Shown: in pieces, positions 57,879 to 64,000 of the stretch
Layout: every line of letters begins with the position of its first letter
How positions within the stretch are numbered: the first letter of the stretch is position 1
Assembly: GCA_903859715.1 (NCBI GenBank)
Contig: CAIONS010000069.1
Coordinates: 1-64,000 of the forward strand
Source: an uncultured Opitutia bacterium
GTDB lineage: Bacteria > Verrucomicrobiota > Verrucomicrobiia > Opitutales > Opitutaceae
Direction: 5' to 3'
DNA: 64,000 nt
Notes under the pieces: generated by a model
Told to the model about the DNA's origin: nothing
The model's input: only the letters and a program-made list of their open reading frames with translations
Databases searched by the model: none
Program-made: the position numbers and the translations under genes

Positions 57879-59090
57879 TCACGACACCGGAGCCAGTGTC
57901 TCCGCCACGGGCGTGCGGTAGGCCTTGAACGCCGGCACCACGCCGCCCAGCGCGCACAGGCCGATCATCCCCAAAGGACAAAAGGCCAGCACGGGCTGCC
58001 AGCGCCAGACTTCCAGCACGACCCCCGTCTGCGTGCGAATGACGCCCGCCACCACTGTGAGCAGCACAAAGTAAACCACATAGCCCGCCAGCGCACCCAG
58101 CACACCAATCACCGCCGCCTCGCTCACCACGGCGCCAAAGATCGTCCGCCGTTTCGCCCCGAGTGCCCGCAGGATCGCCAGATCCCGCTGCCGGGCGCTC
58201 ATGGAATTATAAATGCTCGCCAGTACCGAACCCGCGGCGACCAGCGCCACCAGGTACGCCACCAGCTCCAGCACGCGGTCGAACCACGAAATCTTGCTGA
58301 ACAGTTCCGCGATGATCGTGCCCACGGGATAGGCGAACGTCAGCCGGTTGCCCTGTTTGTTATACATCAGGTCGAGCATGAACCCCGCCGTCGGCGCCCG
58401 CAGCTGGATGAGCACCGCACTTACATCCGTCGCCGCCCGGGGATCGTGTCCGCTCATCGTCTGCAGACCCCGCAACGGAATCCAGATCACGCGGTCCATC
58501 GGCGTGTTCGTCGGCGCCAGAATGCCCGTCACCGCGTAAGTTTCCGCGTGCTGGTTTTTCTCGTCGTAGGTCAGGCCGTGGAAGGGATGAAACGTGTCGC
58601 CCGCCTTCAACCCCAGCTTCTCCGCCGCAAAACTGCCCGCCACCGCTTCCTTCACCGTCGGATCCGCGGAGAAAAACCTCCCGCCCGGCTGCAGCGTGAT
58701 CTTCTTTCCCGGCGCGAGTTCCACGTCTGTGAACAACTCCGGCAGCGTCCCCACCAGCCGGTAGCCGCGCAGGTTGTCACCCACGGCAATCGGAATCGCG
58801 GTCTTCACCGCCGGATGGCGCTTGATGAACTCGTAGTCGCTGTAGGCCAGGTTGCCCGGCGAAGCCTCCAGGTGAAAAATCGCGTTGAGGACGAGCTGCA
58901 GCTTGGATCCGCGCGCTCCGAGCACCGCATCAAACGCCGAGCCGGTCGAGGCAAACGCCGCCTGCGACTGCGTCTTGACCGTCCACACACTCATGAGCAA
59001 TCCGCACGCCAGCGCGATGCTCCCCGCCGTCACGACGGTCGAGAGCGCATGCTGCCGCAGCGAGCGATAGATGATCAGCGGCAGGGTCAT
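57879..59090 (-). CDS. ABC transporter permease (FtsX/MacB-like)
   Basis: SIALACGLLMSVWTVK; SMSARQRDLAILRALGAKRRTIFGAVVSEA; 4-nt overlap with the ATPase gene. Confidence 0.92.
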   Translation of the reverse strand: MTLPLIIYRSLRQHALSTVVTAGSIALACGLLMSVWTVKTQSQAAFASTGSAFDAVLGARGSKLQLVLNAIFHLEASPGNLAYSDYEFIKRHPAVKTAIPIAVGDNLRGYRLVGTLPELFTDVELAPGKKITLQPGGRFFSADPTVKEAVAGSFAAEKLGLKAGDTFHPFHGLTYDEKNQHAETYAVTGILAPTNTPMDRVIWIPLRGLQTMSGHDPRAATDVSAVLIQLRAPTAGFMLDLMYNKQGNRLTFAYPVGTIIAELFSKISWFDRVLELVAYLVALVAAGSVLASIYNSMSARQRDLAILRALGAKRRTIFGAVVSEAAVIGVLGALAGYVVYFVLLTVVAGVIRTQTGVVLEVWRWQPVLAFCPLGMIGLCALGGVVPAFKAYRTPVAETLAPVS

Positions 59091-59764
59091 CGCGCTGGCT
59101 CCTTCATCGCCTCGTTGATCACCGCAAAATCCCGCCGTTGCTCAAACTGCGCGAGCACCTCCTCATCGTGGCTCACCAGCAGGAGGGCCGCGTTGTTTTC
59201 CCGGCAAACCTCGCGAATCAGCCCCAGCGCTTCCCGCGCATGTCGGCGATCGAGATTCCCGGTCGGCTCATCGGCGAGAACCAGCTTGGGGCGGTTCGCC
59301 AGCGCACGCGCCACGGCCACCCGCTGCTGCTGGCCGGTCGAGAGTTGGCGGGGAAAATGGTCCAGCCGGTGACCCAGCCCCATCCGCCCGAGCATCGCCT
59401 GCGCGTGCGCCCGGTCCGCTCCCCGCGGACCAAATGACATGCCGAGCACCACGTTCTCCAGCACGGTGTAGCCCTGCAGCAGATTGAAGGTCTGGAAAAT
59501 ATAACCGAGCTTCTCCGCCCGCAGCCGGTCACGCTGCGATTCGCTCAGGGCCGTCATCTCCGCGCCATCAATCGTGACCCGTCCGCCATCTGCCGCCAAG
59601 ATCCCGGCGATCAGATGGAGAAATGTCGTCTTGCCCGAGCCGCTTTCGCCCCGCAGCGCCACTTGCTCGCCTGCCGCCAGGGCAAACGTCGCCACGTTCA
59701 CGATCTCCACGCGCTCCCCTTCGGGTGAACGGAACGATTTCCTCAGGTCGGCAACGGCTAGCAT
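59087..59764 (-). CDS. ABC transporter ATP-binding protein (LolD/MacB-like)
   Basis: LRGESGSGKTTFLHLIAG, LSTGQQQRVAVARALANRPKLVLADEPTGNLD. Confidence 0.95.
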   Translation of the reverse strand: MLAVADLRKSFRSPEGERVEIVNVATFALAAGEQVALRGESGSGKTTFLHLIAGILAADGGRVTIDGAEMTALSESQRDRLRAEKLGYIFQTFNLLQGYTVLENVVLGMSFGPRGADRAHAQAMLGRMGLGHRLDHFPRQLSTGQQQRVAVARALANRPKLVLADEPTGNLDRRHAREALGLIREVCRENNAALLLVSHDEEVLAQFEQRRDFAVINEAMKEPAR

Positions 59765-59870
59765 GGCGGAGTAACATGCGAAGACGCCGCCGGTTGACCA
59801 ACCGTTTCGTGCAAATTCACGCATTCACCCGCAAGGTCATCCGCGGTCCTGTTTTACCCGTACCAATCCC

Positions 59871-60356
59871 GTGAGCATCACCGCCCCCGTTCCCGCCCAT
59901 CCCTCCTTCTGGCAGCGGCGCCTGCTTGGACCCATCCGTGCGCTGCTCACGCAGGGCATGACGCCGGACCGGATCGCGCTCACCCTGGCCGTCAGCACCG
60001 CCTGCTCCCTGCTGCCGTTTCTCGGTTTCACCTCGCTGCTCAACCTCGGTGTCGGTCTCTCGCTGCGGCTCAACCAACCCATCATGCAGACGCTGAACCA
60101 GCTGCTCGGCCCCCTGCAGCTGGGCCTGATTCTGGTCTATGTGCGCCTCGGAGAAAAAATCTGGGGCGCCCCGCCCATGCCGCTGTCGGTTTCCACCCTG
60201 ATACGCTCGTTCCGGGAAAACCCCGGCGCCTTTCTCCAGCGCTTCGGCTGGACCGGCGTGCATGCGGCCACCGCCTGGGCACTCACCGTGCCGTTCATCG
60301 TGGCCGGTCTCTATTTCTTCCTGCGGCCGCTGCTGCGCCGCTTCGCCCGGCGGTAA
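59871..60356 (+). CDS. DUF2062 domain membrane protein
   Basis: GMTPDRIALTLAVSTACSLLPFLGFTSLLNLGVGLSLRLNQPIMQTLNQLLGPLQ. Confidence 0.85.
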   Translation: MSITAPVPAHPSFWQRRLLGPIRALLTQGMTPDRIALTLAVSTACSLLPFLGFTSLLNLGVGLSLRLNQPIMQTLNQLLGPLQLGLILVYVRLGEKIWGAPPMPLSVSTLIRSFRENPGAFLQRFGWTGVHAATAWALTVPFIVAGLYFFLRPLLRRFARR

Positions 60357-60367
60357 GCCATCTCACA

Positions 60368-60396
60368 GCGCCGATTTAAAATCTTACTATCGGCGC
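60368..60396. repeat. Hairpin gcgccgat-N13-atcggcgc
   Basis: 8-bp perfect arms after the DUF2062 gene; possible terminator remnant, no clear U-tract. Confidence 0.6.
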
Positions 60397-60419
60397 CCTG
60401 TTCCGGGCCGGTACTGGAC

Positions 60420-60435
60420 ACGGCGGCGCCGCCGT
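60420..60435. promoter_or_regulatory. 16-nt perfect palindrome acggcggcgccgccgt, 14 nt upstream of prpB
   Basis: Exact self-complementarity; possible operator or RNA hairpin. Confidence 0.35.
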
Positions 60436-60449
60436 ATCAGCGTGCTTCC

Positions 60450-61292
60450 ATGAGCACCGCCCCGACTCCCGGCGCAAACTTTCGCGCGGCGCTCGCGGCC
60501 GAGAATCCCCTGCAAATCGCCGGTGCGATCAATGCCTACGCCGGCCTTCTCGCCCAGCGCGCCGGTTTCCGGGCGCTCTATCTCTCCGGAGCCGGGGTAG
60601 CGAACCACTCCTATGGTATTCCGGATATCGGTGACACCACGCTCGCCGACGTGCTCATCGACGTTCAGCGTCTCACCCGCCGTGTCTCATTGCCCCTGCT
60701 CGTCGATATCGACACCGGCTGGGACGATCCCGCTGCCGCCGTGCGCGCCATGGCCGCGGCCGGCGCGGCCGCTGTCCATATTGAGGACCAGGTTCCCGCC
60801 AAGCTTTGCGGTCATCTCCCCGGCAAACAGATCGTTCCCATCGCTGAAATGGTTGCCCGTGTGAAAGCCGCCGTCTCCGGCAAGCCTTCCTCCGATTTCG
60901 TCGTCATGGCTCGGACCGATGCCGCCGCCAACGAGGGTGTCACTGCTGCCATCATTCGCGCCCAGGCTTACGTCACCGCCGGTGCCGACATGATCTTCGC
61001 GGAGGCGCTCCACACGCTGGATGATTACCGAGCGTTCACGGCTGCGGTGAAGGTCTCCGTCCTCGCCAATCTCACTGAGTTTGGCCAGACACCCTACTTC
61101 ACCCTCGAGGAACTCCGCTCCGCCGGCATCGCCATGGCCTTGTACCCGCTCTCCGCTTCCCGCGCCGCTGCTGCCGCCTCCCGGGATGTTTATACCGCCA
61201 TCCGTCGGGAGGGCACACAAGCGTCCGTCGCCGGCCGCATGCAGACCCGGGCCGACCTCTACGATATCCTTGGCTACAATCAGAAAACCTGA
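60450..61292 (+). CDS. prpB: Methylisocitrate lyase
   Basis: INAYAGLLAQRAGFRALYLSGAGVANHSYGIPDIGDTTLADVLID; VHIEDQVPAKLCGHLPGKQIV. Confidence 0.95.
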   Translation: MSTAPTPGANFRAALAAENPLQIAGAINAYAGLLAQRAGFRALYLSGAGVANHSYGIPDIGDTTLADVLIDVQRLTRRVSLPLLVDIDTGWDDPAAAVRAMAAAGAAAVHIEDQVPAKLCGHLPGKQIVPIAEMVARVKAAVSGKPSSDFVVMARTDAAANEGVTAAIIRAQAYVTAGADMIFAEALHTLDDYRAFTAAVKVSVLANLTEFGQTPYFTLEELRSAGIAMALYPLSASRAAAAASRDVYTAIRREGTQASVAGRMQTRADLYDILGYNQKT

Positions 61293-61325
61293 ATGCACTC
61301 CGCGCTTCGTAGTTAAATGGAAACG

Positions 61326-62516
61326 ATGTCCGACGACCCCAGTCCCACCCCGGTCCCCAAAACCAAGAAATCCGTCGCACTCTCCGGCGTCGTCGCGGGC
61401 AACACCGCGATCTGCACGGTCGGCCACTCGGGCAACGACCTCCATTACCGCGGCTACGACATCGCTGAGATCGCCGCGCAAGCCACCTACGAGGAGGTTG
61501 CCCATCTGCTCATCCACGGACACCTGCCTAACCGCACCGAACTCGACGCCTATCGCGCCCTGCTCATCCGGCTCCGCGGCCTGCCCGCTCCTCTCTGCGC
61601 CGTGTTGGAGCAGATTCCCGCCGCCGCGCACCCGATGGACATTCTCCGCACCGGCTGCTCCATGCTCGGCAACCTTGAGCCCGAGCACTTACCCGCCGCC
61701 GGCGGCAATGCCTCCACCGTGGACGGAGCCTGCGCCCTCGCCAACCGTCTGCTCGCCTGCTTTCCGTCCATGCTGCTGTACTGGCACCACTTCGTGACCA
61801 GTGGAAAACGCGTGGCCGTCGAAACCGACGATCCGTCCATCGCCGCGCACTTTCTGCACCTGCTGCACCAACGCGTCTCGTCCGCCGCCCAAGTCCGGGC
61901 GCTCGACCGCTCGCTCATCCTCTATGCCGAGCACGAATTCAACGCCTCCACGTTTACGGCCCGCGTCATCGCCGGCACCGGCTCTGATTTCCATTCGTGC
62001 ATCACGGGTGCCATCGGCGCACTGCGCGGTCCCAAGCACGGCGGCGCCAACGAGGTCGCGCTCGAAATCCAGCAGCGCTATCGCACGCCCGACGAGGCGG
62101 AGACCGACTTGCGCGCCCGCCTCGCCCGCAAGGAAATCGTCATCGGCTTCGGCCACCCCGTCTATACCATCAGCGACCCGCGCAATCCGATTATCAAGGC
62201 CATCGCGCGCCAGCTTTCCGAGGACGCACACGATCTGGCCCTCTTCGACGTCTCAGAACGGATCGAGACCCTCATGTGGAATGAGAAGAAAATGTTTCCC
62301 AACCTGGATTGGTTCAGCGCCGTCGCCTACCATCGCCTCGGCGTCCCGATGCTGATGTTCACCCCGCTCTTCGTGGTCGCCCGCACCGCTGGCTGGGCCG
62401 CGCACATCATCGAGCAGCGCATCGACGGCAAAATCATCCGCCCCGGCGCCCACTACACCGGCCCGGCCCCGCGTCCTTTCCCATCTATGGCGGAAAGGCA
62501 CGCCGCGCCGCTTTAG
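61326..62516 (+). CDS. prpC: 2-methylcitrate synthase/citrate synthase family
   Basis: [57 protein letters not shown]; start 61317 or 61326. Confidence 0.94.
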   Translation: MSDDPSPTPVPKTKKSVALSGVVAGNTAICTVGHSGNDLHYRGYDIAEIAAQATYEEVAHLLIHGHLPNRTELDAYRALLIRLRGLPAPLCAVLEQIPAAAHPMDILRTGCSMLGNLEPEHLPAAGGNASTVDGACALANRLLACFPSMLLYWHHFVTSGKRVAVETDDPSIAAHFLHLLHQRVSSAAQVRALDRSLILYAEHEFNASTFTARVIAGTGSDFHSCITGAIGALRGPKHGGANEVALEIQQRYRTPDEAETDLRARLARKEIVIGFGHPVYTISDPRNPIIKAIARQLSEDAHDLALFDVSERIETLMWNEKKMFPNLDWFSAVAYHRLGVPMLMFTPLFVVARTAGWAAHIIEQRIDGKIIRPGAHYTGPAPRPFPSMAERHAAPL

Positions 62517-62595
62517 GCGGTAAGCTGTAAGCATTAAGCTTTCGAAAATTCGCCGTTCATCCTGCTTAGCGCCTACCGCCTATAGCTTAGCGCCC
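62514..62595. repeat. Inverted repeat with quasi-tandem gtaagct/gctaagc units filling the prpC-prpD gap
   Basis: taggcggtaagctgtaagcattaagct ... gcttagcgcctaccgcctatagcttagcgcc. Confidence 0.75.
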
Positions 62596-62596
62596 A

Positions 62597-64000
62597 ATGT
62601 CTTCTCCCATCAGCAACGTCCGCCCCGCCCCCGACCCGCTTATCGCCGATCTCGCTGACTACGCGCTCACCGCGCCGATCACCAGCGACGAAGCCCTCGA
62701 CACCGCCCGGTGGTGTCTCGTGGACACACTGGCCTGCGGCATCATGGCCCTGGCCTATCCGGCCTGCACCAAGCTCCTCGGCCCCGTCGTCCCCGGCACC
62801 GCGATCCGGCACGGCTCCCGGGTTCCCGGCACAAGCTACGAACTCGATCCTGTGCAGGGCGCATTCAACATCGGCACCATCGTCCGCTGGCTCGACTTCA
62901 ACGACACGTGGCTCGCCGCCGAATGGGGTCACCCCTCCGACAACCTCGGCGCCATCCTCGCCACCGCCGACTGGCTCAGCCGCAATCAAGCCGCCGGCAC
63001 TCCGGTCTCCGCCTTCAACTCGCCCCTCACCCCTCGTCCTTCGTCTCTCACGATCAGTGATGTCCTCGTCGCGATGGTGAAAGCCCACGAGATCCAGGGC
63101 GTGCTCGCCCTCGAGAACTCCTTCAATCGTGTCGGTCTCGATCACGTTCTCCTGGTCCGTGTCGCTTCCACTGCCGTCACCACCGTCATGCTCGGCGGCA
63201 CGCGCGACCAGGTCATCAATGCCATCTCCCACGCCTGGATCGACGGCTCCGCCCTCCGCACCTACCGCCACGCACCCAACACCGGTTCGCGCAAGTCCTG
63301 GGCCGCCGGCGACGCCACCAGTCGCGCCGTCCGCCTTGCCCTCATCGCCATGACCGGCGAGATGGGCTATCCCTCCGCGCTCACCGCCAAGACGTGGGGA
63401 TTCCAGGATGTCTCCTTCAAGGGCAACTCCCTCAAACTCGCCCGCCCGCCCGGCAGCTACGTGATGGAGCAGATTCTCTTCAAGCTCTCCTTCCCCGCCG
63501 AATTTCATGCGCAGACCGCCGTCGAGTGCGCCGTGCAGCTTCACCCGCTCGTGCAATCCCGTCTCGACCAGATCGAGCGCATCGAGCTGACCACGCATGA
63601 GTCAGCCATCCGCATCATCGACAAAACCGGCCCGCTGCATAACCCCGCTGACCGCGACCACTGCCTCCAGTACATGACCGCCATCGGCCTGATCTTCGGC
63701 GGACTCACTGCCGATCATTACGAGGACAAAATCGCCGCGGACCCGCGCATCGACGCTCTTCGCGCGAAGATGTCCGTCACCGAGGACAAGCAGTACTCGA
63801 AGGACTACCTCGACGCCGACAAACGCTCCATCGCCAATGCCGTCCAAGTCTTTTTCAAGGACGGCTCCAAGACCGGCAAGGTCGCGGTCGAATACCCCAT
63901 CGGCCATCGCCGCCGCCGTCAGGAAGGCATCCCGATTCTCCAGCAAAAAGCCCTCGGCGCCTTCGCCGCCCACTATGGGAGTGCCAAGGCCACCCAGCTC
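62597..64000 (+). CDS. prpD: 2-methylcitrate dehydratase, truncated by the window end
   Basis: Open frame of 468 codons to 64000; [60 protein letters not shown]; not in the ORF track because it lacks a stop in the window. Confidence 0.95.
   Translation, partial: MSSPISNVRPAPDPLIADLADYALTAPITSDEALDTARWCLVDTLACGIMALAYPACTKLLGPVVPGTAIRHGSRVPGTSYELDPVQGAFNIGTIVRWLDFNDTWLAAEWGHPSDNLGAILATADWLSRNQAAGTPVSAFNSPLTPRPSSLTISDVLVAMVKAHEIQGVLALENSFNRVGLDHVLLVRVASTAVTTVMLGGTRDQVINAISHAWIDGSALRTYRHAPNTGSRKSWAAGDATSRAVRLALIAMTGEMGYPSALTAKTWGFQDVSFKGNSLKLARPPGSYVMEQILFKLSFPAEFHAQTAVECAVQLHPLVQSRLDQIERIELTTHESAIRIIDKTGPLHNPADRDHCLQYMTAIGLIFGGLTADHYEDKIAADPRIDALRAKMSVTEDKQYSKDYLDADKRSIANAVQVFFKDGSKTGKVAVEYPIGHRRRRQEGIPILQQKALGAFAAHYGSAKATQL

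Noticed and set aside
62573-63598. 341 aa minus-strand ORF
   Set aside because: Antisense to prpD, which carries family motifs

Overview
High-GC (GC-rich third positions) bacterial chromosome segment. Gene content and style (no SusD next to a TonB receptor, orphan ADOP-type permeases, many intergenic hairpin repeats) fit Verrucomicrobiota, probably Opitutaceae; this taxonomic call is inference from gene style, not a search. 0-9.9 kb: housekeeping and hypothetical genes (GTP-type PEP carboxykinase, YciI-like protein, CDF transporter, ACT protein, DUF3299-like protein, large heparinase II/III-like protein, DUF2007-like protein). 9.9-26.6 kb: sugar-acid/sugar catabolism genes (amidohydrolase, 2-hydroxyacid dehydrogenase, SDR, Zn-ADH, uncharacterised GH-like protein, AraC regulator, PhyH dioxygenase, ferritin-like protein, sodium:solute symporter with an extra N-terminal domain, Gfo/Idh/MocA, ABC exporter, aldose-epimerase-like). 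26.7-31.9 kb: tandem-duplicated MacB/FtsX-like (ADOP-type) permeases. 32.0-57.8 kb: a large polysaccharide/glycoconjugate utilisation locus: GH43, then a ~19 kb minus-strand operon with S51-like and M28-like peptidases, GH127, GH51, a Tat-exported aminotransferase V, DUF6807/PmoA and GH78 genes, plus three copies of an uncharacterised secreted ~620-645 aa protein (family A), each paired with a secreted Asp-box beta-propeller protein (family B); divergently flanked by a sugar isomerase, LacI regulator and TonB receptor. 57.8-64 kb: ABC permease/ATPase, DUF2062 and a prpB-prpC-prpD methylcitrate cluster (prpD runs off the window and is absent from the ORF track). The main novelty candidates are the triplicated A/B gene pairs inside the glycan/peptidase operon and several families of intergenic inverted repeats, some with arms made of 7-9 bp quasi-tandem units. 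No rRNA, tRNA, CRISPR array, prophage or transposase was recognised.
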